Positions 12,454 to 25,775 of a stretch of 64,000 nt of DNA are shown here, piece by piece. The translations under genes and the position numbers were made by a program. This stretch comes from Rotaria socialis. Lineage: Eukaryota > Rotifera > Eurotatoria > Philodinida > Philodinidae. The notes under the pieces are model-generated. The model had not been told where the DNA came from, ran no database searches, and was given only the letters and a program-made list of their open reading frames with translations. The first letter of the stretch is position 1. The number at the start of each line of letters is the position of its first letter. The DNA lies in NCBI GenBank assembly GCA_905331475.1, contig CAJNYU010004461.1:119582-183581 (forward strand), in the 5' to 3' direction.

Positions 12454-14847
12454 TTATTACTCGGATTGTATTCAATTGTCTTAGTAATGCTCTTTATTTT
12501 CGTAGTGTAGATAGATTTATATACAAGCTCATATTGACGCTGACATTTAAGATATCCTTTCTCTTATCTTTAAGGATTTTTATTTATTTGCTATGAGTAA
12601 ATATTATCTATAACTTTTATTTAGCGGTATGAGTGTTACAATCTTCTGTTCGCCAACACTCCGCACGCCCATACCTTCAAGAGTGGAGCTATGCAAAAAC
12701 TGTAGTCACAGTTGTATAGAACTCAGTGAGCTCTGGTTTGAGCACGATCCTATGGCAAATTGTGAACGAAAATACCCAAATTCAGTGTCGACTTCACTTG
12801 AATACTAACTATATGATTGTAGATCAAACAATGCAATTTAAAGATATTGCTTCTACAGCAAATATTAATGTCTATTTGAGAGATAGCCACACGATCAAGT
12901 CATTTTGTTTAAAATACTTCCATTGTCAAAAACCAAAAATAACGATCAAACAGTAGTTCTCATGCGGAAGACGTTAATAAAAACTGATGTCAGCAATGAT
13001 TTTGAAACGTTACAAAACCCGATGGATGCTTAAATTCTAATAGTACTCATCGCCAACGAAATTCGTAAAAGATATTATTCTCAAGACATGATTTTGTCGA
13101 TTTTTCATCAGTATTCAGCTAGTTTTGATTTATTCAGTCGCACCCGTTGATCATTCCCATATTTGAAACGAGAGCACTGAAAAATGCTGCATATAGTTTT
13201 CGTCGAAATCCTCGAGTCAACATATCTGAGCACCTTCTCTCGCTACATACTTGTACAACCATCAATTATTCTTTATAATGGTGTATTCGTATGATTATGA
13301 ACAATATATATAATAGAGGCGTAAGCGTAGAGCACACGTATTGGTCTTAGCGAACAATGATAAATGAACAACGTGTATGACAGATCGATACTATTGATTT
13401 ATCATTAATCGATTAAATAAGGCTTACCTCTTCATTGAACTCAATAGTCGTAACTAATGATAAAAAATATCTAACGACAAATTTTATTTGAGTAAATTCA
13501 TAAATATGTATTTTATATGTACTTTATAAAATGAATGTGTGTAATTTTTAAATAATAAATAAAAATGTTTGCGTGTGACAGTGTTTATATCCCACCTCTC
13601 TATTCGAAGTGTGTATATATATGTTCTTTCATTTAAATATGTGATTCATTGACACGTGTATGTATTCAATGCATTGAAATGGCCAACGCCTCTCTCGTGC
13701 ATTCATCATTTAAAGGTCTGTATTTTAATACGGTCATTTACAATCTTTTTCTTGTTGAAAAAAAATGAAGAAATTGTTCATTGCTCATTCGGATGTTTCT
13801 AATATCCAAAGGGAATCGTTATCGAGGTTAGATAAACAAACTCTACTGTATTCTCCTATGTTGATATACGTTGACAAGGTATGTGAAGTAGTATAAAGAA
13901 GAACAATTATGCGAACGAATGCAGTTGAACGAGTTCATTATCGAGCTTGAATTCACTAGTGGTCACTTCATCGGATCGATATAGCCATTTATGAAAAATG
14001 ATTTTTTGCGATGGACTATTTAGGTGAAAAAACATTAAGTTCAAACATCGGTATATGAAAAAGAAAAGAAAATAAGTCAACAGACAAAGTCAATATTTGT
14101 TTTATGATCATATTACACGTAGACAGAACAAATGGAACAATGTTCGAAAGTGATCGATCATTTTTCTTTTATATGATGAACATTCTTTTTTTCTTGTGAG
14201 ATGTAAAAATTTGGCCTATGTAATTTAACTAAAATTTGAACGCAGATTAATTGCTTTTCTTTTGATGGTATAGTACTGGTCAATCTTAGAAAGAAAAAAT
14301 AAACAAAAACGGTTTAAGTGCCATTGACTTCGTTGGAATGTTTATTCTTTTTCTTTCTGCAGAAAATCGCCTCGGATTGATGAACGATATAATCTAATCG
14401 TTGCATGCGCATATAATGTTCACCCATCGATCATGTTCAGCTTCATTCAAACAAATAATTCAATTAGCGTAGGCTGTTCATTTTTATCTATGATATGAAA
14501 TTGAGACTTTTCTTCTTCTTCTTCATGTCGATGCCATCGTCAGAACTAAAATGAATGATTCAGGCTTCGATTTGTTTGTTTTATTGTCTTCTTTCGTAGT
14601 TGTCTCTCTTGTAATTAGAGAGAAGATTGGTTTACTCCGCTTGCTCATTCATTCTGTTTCGTACAACAGACAAGAAAAAAATATGACAGAATGAAAAAAT
14701 AACAACAGAGACGCCTTCATTAATCTCTCTCTCTTTTTCTCTAGTTGCTGCTAGTAAAACAGATTGGTTTGAAACGAAACAGTACAGTCATATTCTGCAA
14801 TATGCATAGGTATTTTTATTTTAGGACAAGCGAATAATTGACCAATA
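12454..14847. other. Gene-free stretch
   Basis: 2.4 kb without a supported gene. A 76-codon plus-strand ORF at 12726-12956 has no signal, motif or splice context and was not accepted. No RNA gene or clear repeat was seen. Confidence 0.5.
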
Positions 14848-16822
14848 ATGTCTTCTGAACATGGACTGCATGTTATGTTAAGTTATCATTGGGATAATAA
14901 GGAGCTAGTTTCAAAAATTTACAAAGTCCTTAGATCAAGAAATCTGCCGGTATGGATGGATATTCATGGCGGAATCGGTTTTAATCTTTTTCAAAGGTGC
15001 GAATATTTGTCTTTTATTTGGAAATAGTATCGAGCCCTTTTTTCTTTATTAGTATGGCAGATGGAGTCGAAAATGCTGCCGTTGTTTGTTGTTTTATGAC
15101 ACCGAAATATCAGAATTCACGTAATTGTGAAAAAGAATTATTGTACGCCGAGAGACGACGCGTTTCAATAATTCCGTGTCGTTTAACGCGAGATTGGGAA
15201 CCATCGACATGGCTTGGATTAATAACTGCTGGACTTGTATGGGTTGATTTTCGTGAAGCAATAGACATGAATATTGATCTAAAAATCGATCGATTAATAG
15301 ATCAAATTCGAATCGTTACAGGAAAAAAATTCAACTGTTTTCTACAAGGTTTGATTGAAATTTCTAAAATGTATAAACAGGAATGAATTACATGTATGTC
15401 TTTGCTAGAAACTTCCAATACTTTTGAAAATTATTCTAGTAATGCTTTAAATAATCTTTATCCCATGCTTCCACAAACGGCTGAGAAGTCCGATCATGCT
15501 ACGTTAACTGATTCAACTTCAATAGTATCTCGTCAACATCGAACTGTTAGTAATGTAAATATGAAGCCAACACCACCACCAGTTCCTCCACGTCCAAATA
15601 AAAATTTAATCCGAGAACGATTAGTAGATCTTGAGTTGATTGATGATAAAAAAGAGAATAAGTATATTGACTATTGAACACCTGCATATCTATTCATATG
15701 CATCCTTTTCGATATTTTTTAGTCTCCCTTTGAGTAGTCGAAAGCCAGACATATGTGAAATTCCAGCTCAACATCAAGCTGACACATGTTCCATTCCCGT
15801 AAGAAAATTTTTTATTATCGTAATGAACAAAACAAAAGAGCATTTTTTTCTTCATAGGATATTCTTCCTTTATCACCATCGAAAATTAATAATGAAAAAA
15901 AACGTACTGGTATTGCTATTGACTATTCAAAATTTGATCGTTCACCTCGTATTATTGGAGATGATAATGATGAAATTTCATTTTGTTGTCCATCAGGTGT
16001 TGCAATATCAAAAACAGGTCTTATCTATATTGCCGATCAACAAAATCAATGTGTTAAAGTAATACCATTGTTAAGAAGTGACAAACCAATTTTATCACGT
16101 CCATTTAATCGACCAAAAGGTGTACACATTGATGAGCATGGTCGTATACTTTAAACTGAACAGAATCGTTTAGTCATACTTGATCATGAACTTAATCTAC
16201 TTAAGTCTATTGGAAATCATGGTTCGAAACCAGGCGAATTCAATGTACCATGGGGTAAGATAAATCGAAATAGAAGAATTAAATAATAAGCCGTTCTTTC
16301 TTTTGTTTTGTATAATTAGGAGTGGCGACGGATTGGTCATCAAATATTTATGTATGTGATCAAATGAATAATCGAATACAAAAATTCGATACCGATGGTC
16401 AATTTTTACTCGAATGGGGTTATGAAGGTGAACATGTTGGTCAATTCTATTATCCACATTTCATTTCAATATCAGGCAATCGTGTTGCTGTATCCGATCA
16501 ACTAAATCATCGCGTTCAAGTATTTGATTGTTTTGGAAATTACCATTATAAACTAGGTGAACCTGGGAGTGAGCCAGGTCAATTGAGTTGTCCATTTGGA
16601 GTGTGTATCGATGGCAATGGTCATATAGCTGTTTCTGATCATGATAATAATCGTATACAATTCTTTGATGAAAATGGTGATGTTAAATGTATTTTAGACA
16701 AGGAAGCAAATCCTTTATTTAATTTTCAAGGCGTTCATGGTCTAGCATTAACTTATGATGGTGGACTTTTGATTACTGATTATAAACGTAGTGGGAAACA
16801 TCGCCTATTTATTTTTGCTTAG
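14848..16822 (+). CDS. TIR domain - proline-rich linker - NHL repeat protein, with an in-frame stop
   Basis: TIR domains mediate self-association or cleave NAD+; NHL repeats form a beta-propeller. The start is ATG 14848 (MSSEHGLHVMLSYHWDNKEL). Exon 2 gives MADGVENAAVVCCFMTPKY and NCEKELLYAERRRVSIIPC. The Glu of CEKEL sits where the SARM1 catalytic Glu lies. A 60-bp interval (15349-15408) has GT..AG ends and keeps frame; splicing it removes a TGA at 15384. The linker holds PTPPPVPPRP, an SH3-ligand-like stretch. Further introns are 15662-15722, 15799-15857 and 16255-16319. The NHL part has SGVAISKTGLIYIADQQNQC, ATDWSSNIYVCDQMNNRIQK, VAVSDQLNHRVQVFD and IAVSDHDNNRIQFFD. An in-frame TAA at 16152-16154 interrupts the propeller between GRIL and TEQNRLVIL; no intron can remove it cleanly. 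The gene is therefore a recent pseudogene, a polymorphism or an assembly error. A T-rich AG at 14822-14823 precedes the start. Confidence 0.75.
16152..16154 (+). pseudogene. In-frame TAA inside the NHL region
   Basis: Frame is open and NHL-like on both sides. I tried the nearby GT/AG combinations; none removes the stop while keeping frame. This base triplet decides whether the TIR-NHL gene is intact. Confidence 0.7.
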
Positions 16823-18052
16823 TTTTCGTTTCCTACTGATTGCTGTTTTGACCCCTTGTGCAATACGATTTTAATATTTTTCGTTTTTTTTTAATAATAA
16901 TAATACTAGATTTTTGATAAAAATGTTAACGCAACTGCAGATAATGATCTTTTATGTAGACTGATGAAGCATTGTGAATAGAAGAACATCAGAAGGAAAG
17001 TATACTCAATCTCGTCAACCTCTCGACATAAATAGAAGCGGTTAACGTAAAAGAAAATACAAATGGTAAAATATCTAGAAGTACATTTGAGTACTCGGAA
17101 GTATTTTCAAGTACATAAAGTAACATGTTCCACATCCACCTAATCAGAACATGGAAACAATGAATTAAATTCAATGCCAATCGACAATACGATACGATTG
17201 AGAGTGAATAAACCATCCTATGACAAAATACCTTGAACTATATGTATATAATACGAGTGTATCATGCAACACGTTCATGTTATCATTTTAATCTCAATCG
17301 AATATTGCGTATAATCGTTAGACAATCCAGATCTTTTTACGCACAGTATCCTTTCGAAATGACGAATGAATAGCTTGAGATTTTATGACCACTCTGTCCT
17401 GTTGTATTATATTCATATCTATGACATCCATTTTGTTAATTTATTTACTGAAACATCATGCAATTCAAAATCTTCAAATATTGTTATGCAAAACACAAAG
17501 TCAGCTTTTATTTTATTATCATATTGACAATTTAAAAAGAGCACATTACTGGAATCAACAAAACTATGGTATACATGTGTATACTCGCGACATCTGTATT
17601 AAAACTGCAAATTGTACATCAATTTAGTGGATGTTTTTCAATAATATAAGTCTAATTAGTCCATTTATTTATTCATCATCATCAGAAATTTATAATCTAA
17701 TAATTTGTTTCAAAATCAAACAATTGATTTTTATAGGAAATTAGTGATAATCGGTCTGAATGAATGATTGTTTATTTGTCTTGCGTTTCGCCCACGTTTG
17801 AATTACTCATTCTTATCCTTGTTATAAATGACTCATCAATGAGAATGCCCGAAAAAGAACATACAAAGAAATACACATGCATACATTCTTTCTCGTCGAC
17901 TTTAGCACTCAGACGATCGATTGATGGCAAAGAAAAAAAGTGTTTTATCCAGACGTCTTTTCGATTGCATACCATCAATTCTCTTTTTTAACTGAAACCC
18001 TTAAAAAAGAACGATACACGTGAGGTTAACTTTTTCTTTCGTTTTATTATAG
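16823..18052. other. Intergenic region
   Basis: No supported gene. An 80-codon ORF at 17385-17627 with a hydrophobic N-terminus was noticed but lacks other support. The last bases form the T-rich, AG-ending acceptor of the EHD gene. Confidence 0.45.
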
Positions 18053-20653
18053 ATGCCGTTTTGGAAGAAAGATCCTGTGAAAAAAGAAATATTTACTAAT
18101 GTTGCTGAAGGCTTACGACAAGTTTATAAATCCAAATTATTACCACTAGAAGAAGCATATCGATTTCATGAGTTTCATTCACCACAACTCGATGATTGCG
18201 ATTTTTCAGCAAAACCTATGGTGCTTCTTGTTGGACAGTATTCAGTTGGTAAAACAACATTTATTCGTTATTTACTAAATGTAAGCTTTACTTGTTTTTT
18301 TTTTTATTGAGGTTTTGTTTTAAATATTTTTTTCTAGGAAGATTTTCCGGGTATTCGCATTGGACCAGGTATGGAAAAATCTCGATTTTCTATTTTATTA
18401 ATAATCTAATGTTGTTTTTCGTAGAACCAACCACTGATTCATTTATTGCTATAATGAATAATGATCATGCTGGTACAATTCCTGGTAATGCCCTTGTTGT
18501 GGATCCAAGTAAACCGTTCCGACCCTTATCGAAATTTGGCAATGCATTTTTAAATCGTTTTGTTTGCTCACAATTGCGTAATGAAGTTTTAGAAACTGTT
18601 ACATTTATTGATACACCAGGTATATTATCTGGTGAAAAACAACGCGTTGATCGTGGCTATGAATTTACGCAAGTACTTGAGTGGTTCGCCGATCGTTGCG
18701 ATCGTATATTGCTTTTATTTGATGTTTCATCACTTGATATATCCGATGAATTAAAACGAGCTATTGAAGTTTTACGACGTAATGATGACAAGATACGTAT
18801 TGTACTTAATAAAGCTGATACCGTTGATCATCAAGCCCTAATGAGAGTTTACGGAGCATTAATGTGGTCATTAGGAAAAGTACTTGGAACACCGGAAGTT
18901 TGTCGAGTTTATGTTGGGTCGTTTTGGTCGAAGCCTTTGCAATTTGATTCAAATCGACGTTTATTTGAATTAGAAACAAAAGATCTGTTTGATGACTTAG
19001 GTAAGAAAACAATTATTTATAGATCATAAAAGTGAAAACCAATAAGAACGAGTCTGAGACATTCGATAAATAGAAATTATGAAGAAGAAAACAAAACAGT
19101 CTTCTACAAGTTTCATGAAATACCCAAGAGAGTGTTCGGTGGAAACTGTAGAACAATGACTTGTGGGATTTGAATAAATCGCCATCAAAAAATATTCATC
19201 AACAAAGTTCTATTCTGTTATTTGTTACGCCAATGTCATTCTTATTTCGGACATGTTAACTGCATTTAATTTGATCGCAATCTATTCTTAAAAGTCAGAT
19301 TACATTGAATTCATTTATGCGGAAAGAATTCCTATCATATAACAAATGAGTAGCATTTAGCGTGTTGATCTCACAGAACGCCTTACAAATATTTCATAAT
19401 TTTGATATACACACGCATCACGCATCTAGAATAGAAAGAAAATGTTTGCAATATAATCCAAATACTTTGAATAAAATAATTAAATTTAGAATCATTACCG
19501 AAAACTGCAACACTTCGAAAATTAAATGATCTGATAAAACGTGCACGTTTAGCTAAAGTAAATTTTTTTTGTCTTAAATCTAATAATTCCTATCTATTAT
19601 CAATAGGTGCACGCACTCATTGTTAGCGAATTAAGAGAAAGTATGCCAAGTGTTTTTGGAAAAGATTCGAAACGTAAAGAATTAATTAATGTAAGTATTT
19701 ATCTCCCTGTTGAACAATAAAAAAAGACGAAATCTTTTCTTTCATCAATAGAAATTGCATCTTGTCTATGAGAAAGTTCAACGCGAACATAATATTCCTC
19801 TTGGTGATTTTCCAAAAATAGATCGTATGCAGGAGTCATTGCGTAATATGGTACGGTATAAGATTTGAAAAACAAATTTTTCTTCAAACGTTTTTCTTTC
19901 CCAGCAGGATTTTACAAAATTTAAAATATTAGATAAGAAACTACTCGAACGAGTTGATAGAATGCTTGCCGAAGATGTACCGAAGTTGATGAGTATGATA
20001 CCACAAGAAGAGCATGCCTTTTTACAATTACAATCGCAGACAACACAAAATACAACAGCAGACAAAAGCACAATATTTAATGATCAACAATCAACGCCAT
20101 TTGAATTGGGTGGTGTCGAAGGTATTAATGCAGGTCTCGGTGAAACCGATTGGATTGTTACACGATCAAGACATGAATATGATGAAGTTTTTACTCACCT
20201 TTCACCACAAAATGGTAAAGTTACAGGAGCAGCAGCTAAACAAGAAATGGTTAAATCTAAACTTGTAAGCCATCGATGTTTCAAGAAAAATTTCTTTTCT
20301 ATTTAAATTGTTCTTATTTTCGTAGCCAAATAATGTACTTGGTCGTGTATGGAAATTGAGTGATATTGATAAAGACGGTATGCTTGACATTGATGAATGG
20401 GCTCTATCTCAACATTTGAGTACGTATCATTTACTATTTGTATTTCTCCTATAAGAATCAATTGATTTTTATTTTAGTTAAAATTAAATTAGACGGTCAC
20501 GAATTGCCAAATATATTGCCTGATCATCTTGTGCCTCCAAGTAAACGTCATTTAATTTCTGCTTCAAGTTCAGCAGAGGGGAATTCTAGTATTTACCCAG
20601 CGATTAACAGTGTTACTGGTGGTGGCGAACAAAATACAAGCGGAGATAGTTAA
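18053..20653 (+). CDS. EHD: EH domain-containing ATPase (EHD/RME-1 family)
   Basis: EHD proteins are dynamin-like ATPases that tubulate and cut endocytic recycling membranes. Start [20 protein letters not shown] at 18053. The P-loop is [15 protein letters not shown] (Gly61-Thr68), then [33 protein letters not shown] (switch/DTPG), VLNKAD, and [15 protein letters not shown]. The helical region has [20 protein letters not shown]. The C-terminal EH domain has [19 protein letters not shown] and one EF-hand loop, [13 protein letters not shown], then [20 protein letters not shown]. Nine exons; introns are mostly 50-61 bp but one is 489 bp (19001-19489). Length is about 550 residues, as in vertebrate EHD1-4, which it matches along its whole length; it seems to be a single ancestral-type EHD. 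A T-rich TATAG abuts the ATG, so trans-splicing is likely. Confidence 0.95.
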
Positions 20654-23584
20654 ATTCTTCAGTTTTTATTCTCTTTCAATTAGCTGAAATCAAGCACGAG
20701 TATTGGTTAAATGTTTCGTAAAAACAGTGAACACTTTAGCAAAACCACTCACTTATATCTCATTTATTCGTTTATCTTGCCTATTTCTCATATTATTAAT
20801 ACAAATCGTGTGCCTGTATACTTTTTTTTAAAGAATCGTTTTCTTTTTCATCTATACTGTATCTATTTATGCTCGTTTAGCAGTTATGTATCCATTGAAA
20901 AGACATGAATAAATTGAACACATGCTTAAAATTGCCTACAAAAGCAGATGCTCCGGAAAGTAGCAAAACCAACAAAAAGAAAATAGCTTGAAATCAACGG
21001 ATGACAAAATTTATTCAATCTAACTTTCATTTTTAGCTCTTATCATGTTCCACCTGTTTGTTCAATAGACTGGCAAAATGTCATATTTTAAGTTATTTCC
21101 GTTAAAATAAAGAGAAAAATGATTGCGAATTGATTCGCAAAGAAAAGATAACTGAATTGACGAGCGTGCGTGTGTTGTTTTTTTTTTGATTATTTGACTT
21201 TTGTGAAGAACAATCCAAAAAGGGAAATGGATTGATAAGCGTTATCGTTTCAATAAAAGTTTGACAACAAACATTAACAGAACGGTAACATAAATATTCG
21301 TACATCTGTTACTGACAGTGATCAATTATTAATAAACATCGACATATTTGTCCAAATATTTGTTATCATGTTGACGTTCATTCCGAGGATCTTGATTCAT
21401 TTCTAAGTTTCTTTTTTTCTTTTTTGATAAAATAACAAAGACGTTTTCTTTCTCGATTTTTTTTCACTTTTTCTACGTGTCACCTTTACTGGGGAAAAAA
21501 TAGTTTTTCTCTCCCTGTCGACATTTTTTTGTAGTGTAGACTAATCATCCGTTACTCTCTTGTTTTAACTGTTGAGTATATGTCTCTGTTTTGTAGATAC
21601 CTTCTCACTTTTTAAGGTATAGAAGAAGGAAAAAAACGAGAGCACAAGAGAGAGAAAGAAGAAAGACAAAAAAAAAACGAGAGTCATAGCCTAGATGAAA
21701 TGAACGTCGTATTCATTCTTTTCCGAGCGACAAACATGAGCAATAGCAAGTTTATTTATGAAATGAAGACATTTAACATATGTCTTAATGAGAATGAAAT
21801 GTCTTAAATCATTTTCAATATAAGTAAGTTAGAACGTTTTTCTAAACTATTATTTTACCTCATCGATGAACCCATTCTTATAGGTCGATAATGCTTTATG
21901 TTAAATGTAGGTATGCCTCGAAAAATATCATGGAAAAGATTTGCCGAATAGAGAAAAGTTCAGAACAAGGATTAGACACACAAGAAGAAACACAAGAAGA
22001 ATGGAAGAGAAAGAAAAGTGAAACGCCTCCCTGTCGCCTGGTTCCGTCAACGTTCAGCAATGTAGAGAAAAACGAGCAAAGTATACCCATTGTACACAGA
22101 AGGAAGAAGAAAAGAAGTAGAAAAAAAAACTGAAGAATGGTGTTAATGATGATGAACTTTACTCATTAGGTTTGTTGTATTCTGTGACAGCATAAGTAGA
22201 CAATAACGACGGCCGTTTTCCGACACACATGCACATTTAAGCACGCATCTCTTCACGGACGAACGCTTTTTCGTGTCGGCTAACTGAAGAAACAAGTGAG
22301 TTGTGCGCATGCACACATAATTAGAAGAGAAAAAAGCAGCAGTCTTAACAACGGCAGACGGAGAAGATGGTCGCGATTCAGCCGTGACACGACATTATGA
22401 CGAGATCAACGACTCTTTTTATTAGATTGTTCTCGTGTTAGTTCTGGCATCGTCAGTAATGATTGATGAAGAACTTAGAGTATAAAATGTGCGTGAGCTT
22501 TAGCTTTTTTGCTCACCTTTTTTCTTCACACGCACACGCATTCCGGTGCCGTCAACAAGCTGCTGTTTAGACTCAATCATCATCAACATCATCCTCATTT
22601 CTTCATTTTCTTCTTTTCTTTTCTCTTGAGAATCATGATAAGAAAATAATCTTCGAAAAACGACATGTATAAGTCTTTACGCAAATGCATCAACATCGTT
22701 TCAATATTTAATTATAAAAAAAAAGTCAATTTCCTTTTAGTTATTAACAAACTAGAAATAATGACGCTCATTTGGAAGACCTTTGATTTAGTGTTTTGAC
22801 TTTAACATATTAACACTAGATTCACTGTCTTCTATCTATTACGTCAGATCACTCGACGATTCAATTAATTTTCTAGCTTAAAATTTTGTTGTTGGGATGT
22901 ATAGGTTTGTTGATTTTTAAATAAAAATAACATAAATTGTATGGGATCCATACCTTTTGGCGGGTGGTCAATATGATCTGATCGTTTAATCAATTGTATT
23001 GAAGCCTTTTTTTTATTAACAGAAGGAAAAAGAAAACGTTTAAAAAAACTTCTCAAACAACTTATAATAAAACCTTAAAAGAGTTACGACACATTGCACA
23101 AAATAACGAATTTTTTCTTTGTACTTCTTCTTGTATTCACTTCGAAGCCTGAAAATGGTAATCAAGCTGAAATCGTTCGTCCGTATAATTTGCAACTAAG
23201 CAACATGTTTTAAGTATAATACGTGAGAAAGTTAATTTTTTCTTTCTCACTCTAATTAATAAAAACAAAGATTACACATACTATCGTACTACAAGCTATA
23301 ATTTTTAATGAAATGAAACTAACAACAATTTTTCTTTCTCTTATTGTTATTGTAGACGAATTTTAATCGTCATTATTTTTTTCTTCTCCTTCTTTAATAG
23401 TGACAAATAAGTAAACATGAGTTTTGATCTATTCTGGCAAACTGATGTTGTTGTTGCCATAGAAGAAAAAACTTTTCTTTTTTTTGTTCGCTTTTGTTGA
23501 TCGATTTTTTCTTCTTGCATTCATACGCGTGTTAAAATTAAAAGAAAACTTTTCACACCTGTATATATATATCTTATTTAAACG
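20654..23584. other. Long intergenic region
   Basis: 2.9 kb without a supported gene. It holds long pyrimidine/purine-skewed tracts (21400-21680, 22580-22640). Several short ORFs here are Lys/Glu- or Phe-rich by composition and were rejected. No RNA gene was recognised. Confidence 0.45.
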
Positions 23585-25663
23585 ATGGGCGACGATCCGA
23601 CCGGTAAGCAATAAAATAGAAACACCTAACTAATGACACACCAACTATGTTTGTTTTCAAGAATATCCAACGCAGCGTTTACGTTTACAACCTTGTAACA
23701 TTTGTGGAAGGCAATTCAATGCCGAATCATTGGTGAGATGATTAATAATTTTCAATAGAACAGTCGACTGTCGAATATTTTGTAAATTAGTTTTTCTTTT
23801 GACTTGAAAAAGTAGGATCATAAAAGAATATGGCAAAATTTAATGAATTCATACTTGATGTCATTATTTTTGTTTGATAGAATTCTTCAAAGTACAAGTT
23901 TATTTTAATAATGACAAAATGAGATGTGATATACACATAGGAATGAAAAGAAACGTTTTTTTCCTGGTGAGTACCTTACAAGAACAATATGATATTATAT
24001 CTTGTGTGTGTTTGTCTCTGATTTCATTTTCTGTAATAATTAATACGAAAAGAAGAAAGAAAAGAAACGCAGACTTCTTTTTAGTGACATACTCCAAGAC
24101 ATACTTTTCTATCGATAGACTAATTTTGATATATGACCATTCGCGGATCAGATTATCAGCGGTATCTTACTTAGAATGAAACTAATTATTATGTATGATA
24201 TATTCGATTTTGAATTATAGAAAAAACATCAATCTATTTGTCGAAAAGTATCGAATAAAAAGCGAAGAGTATTTGATGCTGGAAAACAACGAGCCACAGA
24301 TTCCGATGTGCCATACAAAGCAACGAAAAGAACATTGGGGGTGAACAGATCATTCTATTTTTTTTAAGATTGTAAATGCAATCGATTAAAAACATTTTTA
24401 GATATATACCGGTGAAGTTCGAGCTCAAGATGATAGGGTAAAAAGATTCTAAAATCATTCTTGAAAATCAAAAGTTTTTTAATATTAGTCGAAATCAAAA
24501 GCGAAACCGACTTGGAGAGAAAAACATGAACAATTGATTCGATCAATACGTGAAGCTCGATCTGTAACTCGTGCTATACACGACGGAGGCCCATTACCAG
24601 CTTTTCGGCCTAGTGAAGTTCCATCAGGTTCTCTTAATTTATTCTTTACTTTGCTTTTTTTATTCCTATTTATTCGAACTTTTAAGATTATGTTATGTGT
24701 CCTCATTGTCGTCGTAATTTTAATGAACATGTTGCTAAACGACATATCCCTTTGTAAAAAAAAAAGGAAAAGAATCTTATCTTTCATATAATATTTGTTT
24801 GGTTTAGTTGTCAAACTCAACATGAACGAAAACATCCACAACCTTCGAAACCTAGCCAACAATTTGATAGAGTATAAACATATTTTAATCATACAATAAT
24901 ATGGATGTAACCTTTTTCATTCTGTGTTCAAGGGACGAACTCTTCCGCCACAACATTCATCTCCACACAAGCAACAATCGTCTAGTTCAGGCATGCGTCC
25001 CGCTCCTCATGATGTTTATAATAATGGTTATCAACATAGTAATTCTGCTCCAATGCTCGTACGACGGAATCCAGCTGAGTAAGTTTATCCAATTCAACTT
25101 TCAAAACTCAACTCTATGCTTAGATTTCAACCACCACCACAACAACAACACCGCCAACCACAACCACTACCACGTAAATCAGGAGGTGGTTTTATGGGAG
25201 GCTTTCGAAAATTATTTGGTATGAATTCCGAAAGTGAGCCAATGCCCGAAACGGATTACTATGCATCACAAGTTAGTTATTTTACTCATAAGTAACCTTT
25301 CATCATAGGTTTTCCTTTTACCATAAGGATGACGACTATTATGAACCACCAGTTCGTCGTAATGGTCAACAACAAGTACTTATGCGTACAGGACGTACTC
25401 AAGAAAATACAGGTTTGAATGTACGTGCTCGCCAAAAAAATGATGAAGTCGGATCATATGTGCGTCGAGGACCCTTACCTCCACGACCGCCTTCTCATTC
25501 ATATAATCAAACACGAAACCAATATGGTAGTGGTCATCAAAATGGCGCAAGACCTACGGCTGTTGGGCGTGCACCACCAGCCGGAGTTCGATGTTATGAC
25601 TGTGGTAGTGTGATTAATAATCCAGCAGCCCGTTTTTGTGGCCAATGTGGTTCCAGACGTTAA
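23585..25663 (+). CDS. ZC2HC1-type zinc finger protein with extra C-terminal zinc ribbon
   Basis: Resembles animal ZC2HC1A/C (FAM164), of poorly known function. Start MGDDPT at 23585. The first C2HC finger is LQPCNICGRQFNAESL, joined after a roughly 490-bp intron to KKHQSICRKV, then KKRRVFDAGKQRATDSDVP, a family hallmark. Later, TWREKHEQLIRSIREARSV and the second finger YVMCPHCRRNFNEHVAKRH. The rest is low complexity: Gln/Pro-rich (about 25125-25180) and Arg/Gly-rich. The protein ends in a four-cysteine ribbon, CYDCG...RFCGQCGSRR. That ribbon is not, to my knowledge, typical of ZC2HC1 proteins and looks like a zinc-ribbon domain. Stop TAA at 25661-25663. About 9 exons; several junctions inside 24390-25330 are inferred only from splice motifs. 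Confidence 0.8.
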
Positions 25664-25775
25664 GACTAAAGTTTTGTTTTTTTTTTCTTTTTCTTTTTCA
25701 TTCTCTGTTTGTACAACAGTTTGTTTTTTAAATTAAAAGAAAACTACACTTTCACACATTAAAACAAACTAATAT

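Noticed and set aside
12726-12956. 76-codon plus-strand ORF
   Set aside because: No domain, leader or neighbouring exon; probably chance.
17385-17627. 80-codon ORF with a hydrophobic N-terminus
   Set aside because: No splice context, motif or acceptor before the ATG; AT-rich DNA readily gives hydrophobic ORFs of this size.
21891-22133. 80-codon Lys/Glu-rich ORF
   Set aside because: Sits in a purine-rich tract; its sequence follows composition, and the opposite strand is equally open.
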